Origin: Discostella pseudostelligera
Lineage: Eukaryota; Bacillariophyta; Thalassiosirophyceae; Thalassiosirales; Thalassiosiraceae
Direction of reading: 5' to 3'
Length of the DNA stretch: 30,454 nucleotides
NCBI GenBank assembly: GCA_036940085.1
Contig: JALLBK010000048.1
Location: 1 to 30,454 of the forward strand
This document shows positions 1-10,775 of the stretch, in pieces; within the stretch, counting starts at the first letter, position 1, and each line of letters starts with the position of its first letter. The notes under the pieces were generated by a model. That model made no database searches. It saw only the letters and a program-made list of their open reading frames with translations, and had not been told where the DNA came from. Both the position numbers and the translations under genes were made by a program.

Positions 1-765
1 GCATTTTCCGAGAATTCGAATGGGGGAGCCGTGTGCAAGCTGTGAGTGATGGTGAGAGGAGAGTGTTAAAGTGATTGGTGAATATTGAATATGCACTCAT
101 TTGTTGCGCACGGTTGAGGAATGTCAAGCTTTGTGATGGATTGGAGAGTACTGAGTATTGATAAATGGGCATTTTATGACTGCACATCGCTGGAGGGCAT
201 CACTATACCATCCACTGTTCAGTGATTGATAAATATGCATTCAGAAGTTGCACACAGTTGAGGATTGTGGAGCTCTGTGATGGGTTGGAACGTATTCATC
301 TTGGGGCATTTGATGGTTGCACATCATTGGAGCGTATCGGCAAGCCATCCTCTGTCAGCTACATTCATAAGGATGCGTTCAGGGATTGTAGGGGTTTGGT
401 AGTTGGTAGCGGTTGAATTTTGTGAGGAAATTGAAGAAGTTGTTACTGAGTTGTCGCTGACGCAATGGTGGAATAATGGAGTTTCGAAGCTCTCTTTATT
501 AGCAGGTCTGTGGTTGTCTCGATGCAACATTCAAACGCAGGTCGGTTTGGTGAGAGTGCATATGTGGAAGTTAAACATTCATGCCATGCTGCAGCATATT
601 CCTACCATGCTTCTTTTCAACAATAGCAACAACAAAGACACCGAACATGAATTAGCAAATGCTTATTTTCATTCAATCAACTTCCAGCTGGTCATCTACG
701 AACAATGGCAGGAGTGTGTCCCCCAATATTGGAACCGGCCATCAATTGTGGTGCAGATGTTATAA
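1..765 (+). pseudogene. BspA-like leucine-rich-repeat (LRR_5) protein, decayed, 5' end outside window
   Basis: The plus strand encodes repeats of the LRR_5/BspA type: short units with an AF..C core, then CxxLxxI/V and a CDGLERI-like stretch, for example WAFYDCTSLEGITIP near 155-213 and YAFRSCTQLRIVELCDGLER near 231-293. The units lie in different frames separated by stops, so the gene is broken several times. A missing base near 222-226 takes the frame from one unit into the next. A tandem 7-bp duplication (TTGGTAG at 396-402 and 403-409) shifts the frame just before the C-terminal domain. That domain (about 403-765, EFCEEIEE, then a WW and RCNI core) resembles the alpha-helical tail found on many diatom proteins of this type, by recollection and not by search. 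Such LRR proteins are highly multiplied in diatoms; most have no known function. The breaks could in principle be assembly errors, but there are at least three. Confidence 0.7.
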
Positions 766-948
766 TTTCACACGTTTTGTATTTCCTCTAGAGAAAAATC
801 GATTGCTGCTTCAATTAGAATAGGCCGTTTGATGTATAGAGGATAGTAGTTATTTGATGTAATCCATGAGTAATAATTTGTTTGTCCTTGTAAAGTAATA
901 GACAGCGTCATGCACCATTATTAATACTAGGACTCTTATTATTTAACA

Positions 949-3297
949 TTACAACGCACTCACAAACAGCACTACTGCACGTAGTAAAAGGAATGCCACC
1001 GAACTTCCAAATATTCCATCAACTACCCTCTCCGCTCGACCGAGGATTACTTCCGCGGATGTTGGAGTCAACGCTGGTGCCAATATCTTCACTGCTGCCT
1101 TGGGCATCAACGCTCCCATCAAACTATGAAATGTTGCGCTGACAGCCACTCCTGCCACGGCGGAATACGTCTGTCGAAGGAGCATGGCATTGCGCATAGA
1201 TTTGTTGTATTTCATTTCCAAGTAGACTGGTCTGTGCTGGTGGCGAGAACCTAGCGTCATCTTTAATGTAGAATCAATGCTATCACCACCCGTGTTGGAT
1301 ATATCGATTCCAAGGCTAATACTCTTGCGGATAGTATTCACGTCACCACTGCCACCCTTCCACGTGCTACTGCTGCTACCGCCGCTACTGACATATTCCA
1401 ATTCATTCATCTCCCTCTCCTGGGACTGCAACCGACTTCGACACCAAACTAACTCTTCGTTCCCATCCTCATTTTTTGTATGCTCCATCTTCAATAACTC
1501 ACCGAACTCGATTTGAGAAGATCGACATCGCTCTATTTCCACCTTGTCGATTAACCATTTCATATCCACATCGTCCATTTGCTTCGTAACCTCAATCACT
1601 TTATTCTCCATATCATTCGTTCGATCTACTTGGTATCGCATCTTGCCCTCCATCACATATAACTTCTTCTCCAATTCCAACTTCTTTTCTTTGAATAATT
1701 CAATAGTCCGAGCATCGGCCAAACGTCGCTCTTTCTCACGTTGAGATAATAGTAATTCCCGTTCTAAATAACGACGATGTCGTTTCTCCAATATAATACC
1801 CATGGATAACAAGACACATCCCGCAAGTATAGCCAAGAATAAACTACGCATTCGTTTCCGTTGGAAGGTCGTTAACATTTGCAATTCCTCCAAACGAAGT
1901 GTTTCCAGTTGAGAAGATACATTCGTCATTTCCAATTCATGTTCTTCCATAATTTTGGCAAGTGTGACATCCTTGGAACGCATGACTTTTTTCATCATTT
2001 CCTTGTGGGATAGCTTGGATTTCTTACTGATATGGGTTTGATTTTGTTGAAGTTCGGTAATGAGTAGGGATTGTCCTCCCTTGATATTGTCGCGGAGGGA
2101 TATTCCCTTTTCGTAGAACGAGGGGGAGGAGAGTAAGGCATCTTTGCTACTCCTTTGTTTGGATTGATCGTTTCGATGAGATTGAGGTTGTTGTTGGTGG
2201 TGAAGTGCATCGTCCTCGTAATTGTAGATCTTACTATTCGGTCCAAAAGGTTGAAGCATCCCCAAGGTCCGTTCTTTCAATCTTGCGCATAATGCTATTG
2301 TTTGGGCTTGTGTCATTGTGATGGAATGTTTGGTACAATTCTCTGTCTCTTCATCCGGTGGAGAATTAGAAGTATTGACGGATTTGATAGATTGCATCCC
2401 CCCAATGATGACCTTGTATGCCAATATAAAGTCGGGAAGATATAATCCTTTCTGCTGTTGCTGCTGCTGCGTATGCACACTGTCCTCCTTCTTGGTCACA
2501 CTACAATTATTTCTCATTGTCAAAGCACGATGTCGTTCTTCCATCTCCACCAGTGTGACCAACAACATGATCAATTGGGAATCCGACACAATGATATCCC
2601 CACCGCCGCCGTCACCACCACCCCCTGTGCTACTGCCAGTGGCACTAAACACTCCCCCACTAATTCGAGAATGTCGACTTGAAGTAGAATTGTAACTTAG
2701 TACACTGATGTCATCGTCGTCGTAATTATAATCATCGTTGTTATCATTCTTCTTGGCGGTGGTGGGAGTGGGAAAGTAAGATCGATTCCATCCAATGCCG
2801 AGGCGTAAAAGACATCGTCGCATTTGAATGTAAGTTAGCATTCCTCCTTCTCCTCCACTACCAATTTCCTCCTCATCCTCTTTTCCATTTGTTGCATCGT
2901 TGCTGTCTAATGGGAACAGCAAATTACTCTTTGTCGTTTTGGCCCTTCCCAACAATTGCACACGACGGTAAACATTTTTCATAATGTGTGATTTCGTAGC
3001 ATCATATTCGGAGTCTTGTTGTCGGACCATAGTTTCATAAGAGGTTAAATAATGTAGATAGTCGGATTTGGTGTTGGCGGGTAGTGAAGAGGAGGAGGAT
3101 ACAGATGCTGCTGCCGATAGTATGGATGGTGTTGCATGTACTGTTGGTACACCCGCTGCAGCTGCAGCTGTCGAGGAGGCGGATGGAGTTGTACTTGAAT
3201 TGGTAGGTGCACCGCCACAATGCGGGCTTGTCAATGTTGGACCTGTCATGGTGGCGGCAGATGTGTCGACGCTCAGTAAAGAATCTATCCGCCGCAT
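949..3297 (-). CDS. Hypothetical membrane and coiled-coil protein (782 aa)
   Basis: Single-exon reading frame starting at ATG 3297; I do not recognise a named family. Residues 1-75 are Ala/Ser/Thr-rich and probably disordered. Between about 140 and 310 there are two helical blocks (MLTYIQMRRCLLRLGIGW and later LYLPDFILAYKVIIGGM) around acidic, Asn/Asp and Gly-rich runs; their layout is reminiscent of degenerate EF-hand helices, but no calcium loop is visible. A strong hydrophobic segment lies near residues 484-502 (LFLAILAGCVLLSMGIIL), followed by a charged, Glu/Lys/Arg-rich coiled coil to about 630. The C-terminal 75 residues are again hydrophobic (ending LLLRAVVLFVSAL), suggesting a second membrane-inserting region. 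It converges with the LRR pseudogene and shares an upstream region with the Pol I gene. An organelle or ER membrane tether would fit but is only a guess. Confidence 0.75.
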   Translation of the reverse strand: MRRIDSLLSVDTSAATMTGPTLTSPHCGGAPTNSSTTPSASSTAAAAAGVPTVHATPSILSAAASVSSSSSLPANTKSDYLHYLTSYETMVRQQDSEYDATKSHIMKNVYRRVQLLGRAKTTKSNLLFPLDSNDATNGKEDEEEIGSGGEGGMLTYIQMRRCLLRLGIGWNRSYFPTPTTAKKNDNNDDYNYDDDDISVLSYNSTSSRHSRISGGVFSATGSSTGGGGDGGGGDIIVSDSQLIMLLVTLVEMEERHRALTMRNNCSVTKKEDSVHTQQQQQQKGLYLPDFILAYKVIIGGMQSIKSVNTSNSPPDEETENCTKHSITMTQAQTIALCARLKERTLGMLQPFGPNSKIYNYEDDALHHQQQPQSHRNDQSKQRSSKDALLSSPSFYEKGISLRDNIKGGQSLLITELQQNQTHISKKSKLSHKEMMKKVMRSKDVTLAKIMEEHELEMTNVSSQLETLRLEELQMLTTFQRKRMRSLFLAILAGCVLLSMGIILEKRHRRYLERELLLSQREKERRLADARTIELFKEKKLELEKKLYVMEGKMRYQVDRTNDMENKVIEVTKQMDDVDMKWLIDKVEIERCRSSQIEFGELLKMEHTKNEDGNEELVWCRSRLQSQEREMNELEYVSSGGSSSSTWKGGSGDVNTIRKSISLGIDISNTGGDSIDSTLKMTLGSRHQHRPVYLEMKYNKSMRNAMLLRQTYSAVAGVAVSATFHSLMGALMPKAAVKILAPALTPTSAEVILGRAERVVDGIFGSSVAFLLLRAVVLFVSAL

Positions 3298-3342
3298 GAT
3301 GAATGAATGATACTAATTTTAGTATGCCTTCCTATGTGGGGT

Positions 3343-3372
3343 GCGGCGGCCAGCGGCGGCCAGCGGCGGCCA
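3343..3372 (+). repeat. Three tandem copies of a 10-bp GC-rich unit
   Basis: The unit GCGGCGGCCA is repeated three times without interruption. It sits about 45 bp upstream of the start codon of the minus-strand gene, so it may lie in its 5' leader. Confidence 0.9.
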
Positions 3373-3433
3373 TGGTCGATGAAATAATAAATCTATCGTA
3401 AGAAGATTTGAGTGCGTGTTGGGTGGGTGTTGG

Positions 3434-3443
3434 TTTTGGCGCG
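3434..3443 (+). promoter_or_regulatory. E2F-like site 1
   Basis: TTTTGGCGCG matches the E2F/DP consensus TTTSSCGC. The same 10-mer recurs 39 bp downstream, which makes chance less likely. Function is inferred only. Confidence 0.4.
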
Positions 3444-3472
3444 AGGGAGGGAAGGACGGACAGATGTCAGGA

Positions 3473-3482
3473 TTTTGGCGCG
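3473..3482 (+). promoter_or_regulatory. E2F-like site 2
   Basis: Second exact copy of TTTTGGCGCG, about 355 bp upstream of the Pol I start codon. It continues into GGCGCGCC, a perfect 8-bp palindrome. Confidence 0.4.
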
Positions 3483-3837
3483 CCGCAATCACAGCCATTG
3501 AATGCGATCTTTACCGCCATAGCCACATCCATAACCATCACCCTCGACCTCGATCACCATCACCATCGAGAATCAAGACAACGACGATTGCGGCCGTCGG
3601 CAATTGAAATTGACAACTCCAGCACCATCACCATCACCCAATTAATCTTCTCAACACCTGCATCAACATTACATTGTTGAGACGGCTATGAAGTCTCCTT
3701 TCAGATTGAACGACTAGGTGTGCATTTTTAGCAGGCACGCGCATCATATCTTTTGGGCACGGCATCACATCAAGTGTAAAATCTTCGTTCCCCCACCGCC
3801 ATCGACAATAGCCCCAAAACGAAAGTCAATTAATATA

Positions 3838-6800
3838 ATGTCATTCAACCCAGCCAATCTCAATCAAGCCATAATCCGTCATCAACCCTCCTCCATCACA
3901 TTCGGCATCTACACCGACGATGAGGTGCGTCAACGGAGTGTCTGTGAAATCTCCAGCTCGGTGGCCTATGATGCATTGAAGAATCCATTGCCACGGGGAT
4001 TGTATGATCCATTGTTGGGACCCATGACGGGGGGTAGTGATGGCAAGGGGTAAGTTCAAGTCAGTCCTTTCCCTGATTTTGATAAATATATTGGGTGTGT
4101 GTGTGTGTCCTTTGTTGCGTCTTCATCATTCAATTACTATTATGATTATATTACTCATTTATTTTTTTGCCACTCTGCATGAAACACCCATTCCCAACAA
4201 CAAAATACCCTCCATGGTTATTTTGGTTTTTCGTTTCGTTATATATGAATATGTGTTCACAGGGAAACCTCCACCTGCATTACCTGCGGCCAAATCCAAT
4301 CCCTCTGTCCCGGCCACTTTGGTCACATTGAACTCTGCGTCCCTGTAATGCACCCCCTCTTCTTCCCCAAACTATTAATGTTTATGAAAATGAAATGTTT
4401 GGCCTGTCATGAATTCAGATTGGCCAAACGATCCTGTCGGATATTTTGTACCAAGTTACATTTATTGGATATGGGACGGATTAAGGAGGCATTGGAATTG
4501 GAGGATGGTTTGGCAAGTGTGTCAAGGATGGCGGGGGCGGGACGATTGGATGCGGTGGCGGTGCAATCTTCGTTGAAGGGGAGTAATAATGCGAAGCAAG
4601 AGACGATGGTGGCATCGGCACGTGCCATGGATGAGTATTTGGATAGGATGCTTGCTTTGGGACCGCTTCCTCCATCGTCATCACAATCCAGTGCCTACTA
4701 CGCATCCACTGCATCATCCTCTAATGCTGCTTCTTCTTCTTCCGCGATGGATCATGTCGACACCAATACTTCCCCATCATCCGCACTCACACTGCACGAA
4801 CGTGCCGCACGACGCATCATCCTCAAGGAATTCCAAAGTGCCTGCACCAAGGCACTCAAATGTGCCAATTGCTCGGCCTTCTCGCCCAAGGTACGACATG
4901 ATCAGTACAATAAGATATTCATGATGCCATTGGCGGCACGGAATAAGAAGGCGAATTTGGCTGGAAGGATTCGTATTCGTAGTGCGTGCGGTATTGTGGG
5001 CAGTAGTTCGTTTTATGAGGACGATGGAGAGGAGGATGAGGAGAATTGGCCAGATTCGGAAGATGAGGTTGATGTGCACGTCGATGAAGATGAAGAGAGT
5101 GAGGAGGAGGAGGACGATGAGAACGAAGGTCTCATTGACGACGAGGCAGTCGAATCCGGGAAGACGAAGTCTAAGAAGTCCAAGACGACGAAGAATAAAT
5201 CAAACATTGAACAGGACGATGTCGATGCCAATGCAGCCGGGGGGCCGCGCATCTCCCGCAAGGCATCCGTATCCACATCGAAACTCGCCAAAGATGTGCA
5301 AGACAAACAGGATAACTTTATGAATACACTCGAAGTCGAGGCTCAATGTCGTCTAACTTGGGAGAAACAACCATTCTTGTGCTCCAAGTTCTTTGGATCG
5401 GCCCACTCCCCCGATGTGGGTGAAAGTGGTGGTGGCGGCGGCGGTAGCTCCACCTCTGATTATGATACTATTACGACGTATGTTACCGAGGAGGAAGACA
5501 ATGATGATAATGACTTCACCGACTCTCATAACCGTCGTCGTCAACGCGCACGATCCTTATCCAATGTCGAACAATCCATGTCGGCCGGGAAAGGATACAC
5601 ACTCTTCTTTCTACGTGTGGTGCCCGTACCTCCTAGTCGATTTCGCCCGCCCGTCGTTATGGGGTCATTGATTGTGGAACATTCTCAGAACTATTATCTA
5701 TCGAAGGTGATCGAATTGAATGCCCAACTTCGTACTTTGTTCAATGTCGCTCATGAATTGATTCGAGAGGAGGGTGAGCTCAAGGTTGCCCTTGGGAATG
5801 CACCCGATGACGGTGGAACCAACATTGGCAGGGAGCTGAAGAAGGTCCGTGATGAGAAGGAGAAGACTCAGGCGAACTCATTACGGATATGGGTTGATTT
5901 GCAAACTACCATCAATTGCTTTATGGATTCCACTCGCGATCCACGGGGTGGGAAGGGGGCCACAAGCAATGTACCCAATGGAATACGTCAACTCCTGGAG
6001 AAGAAGGAGGGTATCTTCCGTAAGCACATGATGGGCAAACGTGTGAACTTTGCATGTCGATCCGTCATATCACCTGATCCATACATTGGCACGAATGAGA
6101 TTGGGTTGCCATTGTACTTTGCGAAGACGCTAACCTTCCCAACGCCTGTTACATCGCTGAATCTTGCGGAAATGCAGAAGTTAGTCCGTAGGGGTCCTTC
6201 GGAATATCCTGGAGCGGTTTGGGTAGAGTTTCCGAATGGGCAACGTATCGATTTGAGTAAGATGAAAGAACGTGGACGGGATGCTATCGCTGCACGATTG
6301 TTGAGTACTAGCAGTAGTAGCGGCGTGGGGGTTGTGAAGGTGGGGAGACAGTTGAGAGATGGAGATATGGTCTTGATGAATCGTCAGGTAAGCCCGTTAT
6401 TGAAGCTGGAGAATTTTTGAGAATCCAATGATGAGATACACAGTCATGCACCACTCTGAATACCAGATGTTAGATTATGACACATAATCGGGTGGACATG
6501 TTCTGTTTCGTGAGTTCGATGTGCGTTGAAAAATGCATGTCGAGCTTGGTTTCATGGCGTTGTCTATTCGTACAGAGGATTCAAAGATGGTTGTCCATCT
6601 CAGTTTGATTCTTCGTTGCCTGGTGCATTGGTTATCTAAACTTTTTCTTTTGCTGAATGTTATCCGCAGCCGACTCTACATAAACCTGGAATCATGGCCC
6701 ACAGAGTACGCGTGCTATTCAGTCCAACACAGAATACCATACGGATGCATTACGCAAGTAAGTGAACATTAATTTACTATTATTCGATGATTTATGTGTT

Positions 6801-9800
6801 TCTAACTGTGTCAAATTGTTGTTTTGTTGCGTTGATAACACCAAGACTGCAACACGTACAATGCAGATTACGATGGAGACGAAATGAACTGTCACTTCCC
6901 TCAAAGCTACTTGGCCGCTGCCGAGTCTCATTTTATTGCTGCTACCGATGAACAGTTTATTGTGCCCACGGATGGCTCGCCCCTTCGTGGTCTCATTCAA
7001 GACCACGTTGATGCCGGTGTGAAACTGACTCAAATGAATACATTCATCGAAAAGGAAGAGTATCAGCAACTCTTGTTCGCCGCTTTGGGAAGTCTTCCAG
7101 GTCTGGAACTTATCCGATCGGATGCGGACATCGAGCTAATGCCACCTGCCATTCGAAAACCGAAGGAACTATGGACGGGTAAGCTTTCTTTTCATTTTCC
7201 TGCCACCACGTCGTTTCCGGAGCGCTTCTCACACAGGTAAAATATTTTGACTGTATTAATAATAGGGAAGCAAGTCATTTCGACGCTTTTGAATCATTTG
7301 CGCAAGGGCAACGACCGCGATGAAGACCCTTCATTTAACTTCCCTGGCCTCTCTATGGAGCGAAAGGCCAAAACTCCAGCGACGGCGTTTGGAGTCTCAT
7401 ACAATGAACACAAGGTGATTGTTAGGGATGGGGACTTGCTACAGGGCGTTCTTGATAAGGCTGCTTTTGGTGCATCTGAGTTTTCTCTCGTCCATGCTGT
7501 CTTCGAAGCCTATGGTCCGAGTAGAGCGGGTTTACTGTTTAATTCATTGGGACGGTTGTTCACGGCTTACATTCAGTATTATTCAGGTACGTTGGTATAT
7601 TTTGTTGTTGATGACACCTTCCGCTGTTGAATTCTCCGTGTGTATCGGCGTGCGTGGCTGTGGATGTCCCATTTCGTCTAGCATGCGCCTGATGTAAACT
7701 GCTTCTTTTGCATTAATAAACAGGTCACTCCTGTCGAATGGAGGATCTTATTCTAACGCCAGAAGCTGATGAAAAGCGTCGGCAGCTCGTGAAGGTGAAT
7801 AGAAGATAATTGAGCACGACGTCGTTTATTGGCTTCAGCGGTGCTGATGCTCACTCATTTTATGTATTAAACCTATCTTCCTTCTCGTTGACAGGAAGCG
7901 TATAGCATTGGATCTCGTGCGGCCAAAGCCTGGGCTGACTCTGATGGAGGCAAGGTTGAAATTCCTCCTGTTGCCCAGAACGCAAATGCAAAACAACCCC
8001 TAAAACCACACGAAAAGGCAACAGTCGCCTCGAAAATTGGAGAACTGTTGTCTGGTGGCGACGGCAAACCAAATGCTGCCGCGCTTGACGGATTCATGCA
8101 GTCTCAAGTCAACCCGCTAGCTTCCAGCATAATCAAAACCTGTTTGCCCGATGGGCTCGCTGTCCCTTTCCCGGAAAATACATTTGGACTTATGGTCACT
8201 ACCGGCGCAAAAGGCTCAATGGTGAATCAGTCGCAAGTATCTTGTTTACTTGGTCAGCAAGCGTTGGAGGGTAGACGCGTTCCAAGGATGAGTAGTGGCA
8301 GAACACTTCCTTCGTTTTCTCCGTATGATCCAAATCCGCGCGCAGATGGATTCATCACAGATAGATTCCTTACGGGGGTTCGGCCGCAGGAGTATTACCA
8401 TCACTGTATGGCGGGCCGCGAAGGTCTTGTCGACACTGCGGTCAAAACATCTCGATCAGGCTACCTACAGAGATGCCTCGTCAAACATTTGGAGGAGTTG
8501 AAGGTATCATATGATCACACTGTTCGGGACGGTGAAGGTGAGCCATTGATTTTGACAGTTTGAATATTATCCTGTAAATGTGGTGTCAAAATTCACTGCT
8601 CTGAACTTTGGTATTGCTCACACATTCGGGTGGTAAAGGTGGCGTTGTTCAATTTCTCTATGGGGAAGATGGAGTGGACCCTACGAAAGCACCCCATCTT
8701 GACTGCAACGCTCAAACGTTCGAATTCATTGCACGAAACCACATGTCTTTAAAGAAACGCTACCCAGCTCTTCCTGGTTCCACCCTGGATATTGCCATTG
8801 CCGATGATAATCGAGCAAAGAATGTAAACGGTGGGTCACTGGATCTTTTCACCAAGGGGAGCAGAGTTAGGGCTAGAAAATGTCGATTGGGCTCTGAGTG
8901 GGTGCGTGGAGCAATTTGCGAGGGTTGGTTTGATGCGACCATAGTCAAAGCACACAAAGATCGTCTACATTACGATATCAAGTATGTCGCTGAAGGAATA
9001 ACAGTGAAAAATGTGCCTAAGTTTGCGAACTTCAATTACTGCGGGTCAACAGAGACTCATGCGGAATCCTTTCAATGTGAAATCATCAAGCCGGGTGTCC
9101 CCGATCCAATCTTATCAGACACCACACGTGATAACGGGACACATCGAATTGGATCTTCGGGAGGTTGTGTATCAGAGCGTGTGGCTGGGCTTGCATCCAA
9201 AGCTCTGAAAGACTCTGGAGTGAAGAAAGCCATTGAAAACTCAGGGCTGACAAATGCTGACTTTGGCGAACTCGTCGCAATAAAGTATAGCTCCGCACTT
9301 GTTTCTCCTGGAGAGGCTGTCGGTTCCATCGCTGCCCAATCAGTCGGAGAACCGTCTACCCAGATGACTCTCAATACGTTCCACTTAGCCGGAGCTGGAG
9401 CAAATGTCACGCTGGGTATTCCTCGATTGCGAGAAATCATCATGACAGCATCAAAGGATTTGAAGACACCAACAATGTCTGTTCCCTTGCGGTCGTCGGT
9501 GACTGATCGCGAAGCACTCCGCTTGACTAGAGAATTCACGAAAATTTCACTTATGGATCTTCTATCCAGCCACAAAGGAATTATGATCAGAGAAACGCTG
9601 GAAGCTGGAGTTGGGTCCAACTGGGAACGACGCTATTATGTCACGCTGAAGTTTCACCCTGCAGAACGAATCATGGAGGCATTCGGACTTAAATTGGAGG
9701 ACATTGCGATTGTTGTGACGAAGACATTTATTCCTAAGCTTGCCCGTGTGATGAAAGCAGAAATGAAGCGAAGTGCAACTAGTGGTGATTACTCATCAAT

Positions 9801-10746
9801 TGATGTGATTGGTGGTGCCTCGTCGGAATATGTAAACCCAGAAAAATCCGACGATCCCGAGGAAGAGGCGAAGAAATCTAGGAAAGCCACGCAAAAAGAT
9901 GACCAAGAATATGATGACGAAATCGCCAATGACGAAGATGGTGTTTCGGGATCACGATTCGGCCACAGGAAAGAAATGATATCATACGGTGAGATGGATA
10001 ATGATGAAAAGTCAATTTCAAAAGAACCCGCAGATGAGTTTCCCGACAACGACGACGACAGCATTGATGCCGAACCAGCGGTGATATCAGAAGGAGAGGA
10101 TAGTGATGACGGATACGAATCCAAGTCGACTAACTCTGCGAGAATAAGCAAGAGCAAGAATTCAATAATGTTGGATCCCCTGCGTGTTGATCCGTCAACT
10201 TGCCCTCTGCTCATGGTAGGATTAGTAGAACGTGCTGCAGAAGAAACCATTGTGCGAGCACGACCGAGCATAAATGAGGGCTTTGTAAACAACGAAGAAG
10301 GTCGTGGCCGTTGTCTTCAAACAGCGGGATGCAACTTCAAAGAAATATGGAGGCTTGGTGAAGATGGGGTTGATCACAACAAGCTCGTTTCCAACAATAT
10401 TTGGGGAATCAGAAGTGCCTATGGAGTTGAAGCTGCACGAATGAGCATTGCAGATCAGATCAGGGGTGTTTTTGCTGTGTATGGTATAGCTGTGGACCCC
10501 AGGCATTTGTCGTTGATTGCAGACTATATGACCTACGATGGAGAATTCAGACCCATGAGTCGAATTGGTATGGCAGACATCAGTTCTTCTTTGCTTCAAA
10601 TGAGTTTTGAATCTACTTCTGTGTTCATGGTCGACGCAGCTATGCACAAGCGAAACGATCCGATGATGAGTCCAAGCGCCAACATCGTCCTTGGTCATCC
10701 TATTCGACATGGCACAGGCGCTTTTGAATGTATTGCAAGAGCATGA
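3838..10746 (+). CDS. RPA1: DNA-directed RNA polymerase I largest subunit (A190/RPA1), eight exons
   Basis: Catalytic largest subunit of RNA polymerase I, which transcribes pre-rRNA in the nucleolus. Exons read as 3838-4049, 4263-6387, 6670-6757, 6846-7178, 7266-7586, 7724-7794, 7895-8537 and 8639-10746; all introns are GT-AG, and the joined frame is open for 1966 codons (yeast and human proteins are about 1660-1720). Visible landmarks: clamp zinc site C76/C79/C86 with GHFGHIEL, C116/C119 and C271/C274; [10 protein letters not shown] split by intron 2; the magnesium-binding loop NADYDGDE at 814-821 with D816, D818 and D820 (Tyr replaces the usual Phe); trigger-loop region [18 protein letters not shown] at 1489-1506; C-terminus [11 protein letters not shown]. 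Extra length comes from an acidic then Lys-rich insert (about 323-390), a Tudor-like insert (about 1335-1400) and an acidic jaw loop (about 1671-1772). The last corresponds in place and character to the Pol I expander loop, which favours Pol I over Pol II or III. The start is the first ATG in the frame. Confidence 0.95.
8839..9045 (+). other. Tudor-like domain insertion within the Pol I largest subunit
   Basis: Residues about 1335-1400 run from [10 protein letters not shown] through [12 protein letters not shown] and [11 protein letters not shown] to VKNVPKF. The order of basic strand, W-x-x-A-x-I-V, Y-D-I-x-Y, x-x-G and a terminal V-P is the usual pattern of a Tudor/Agenet-type SH3-like barrel, which often binds methylated Lys or Arg. 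It lies between conserved Pol I sequence (LYGEDGVDP...) and the segment leading to the trigger loop, where yeast and human A190 have no such domain to my knowledge. The assignment rests on pattern only. Confidence 0.5.
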
Positions 10747-10775
10747 TCTTCATACTTAAATAGAGGTTCGTGAAA

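Larger units (their letters stand above)
3298..3837. promoter_or_regulatory. Divergent promoter region between the 782-aa gene and the Pol I gene
   Basis: This 540-bp gap separates two divergently read genes. It holds three tandem copies of a 10-bp GC-rich unit (3343-3372), two identical E2F-like sites (3434-3443 and 3473-3482), and CATCAC/CCATCA-rich simple sequence near 3530-3640. Short open frames here have simple-sequence composition and look non-coding. No clear TATA box was identified. Confidence 0.5.

Noticed and set aside
3408..3680. Short plus-strand frames in the Pol I promoter region
   Set aside because: They are made of CATCAC-type simple repeats encoding His/Thr/Ile runs and carry no conserved sequence.
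7201..7240. CACAG acceptor-like site inside Pol I intron 4
   Set aside because: Using it would place a TAA immediately in the path and destroy the conserved WTGKQVIS junction; the acceptor at 7265 restores it.
9072..9620. Minus-strand open frame of 182 codons inside Pol I exon 8
   Set aside because: It lies wholly antisense to highly conserved Pol I trigger-loop coding sequence and has no domain of its own.
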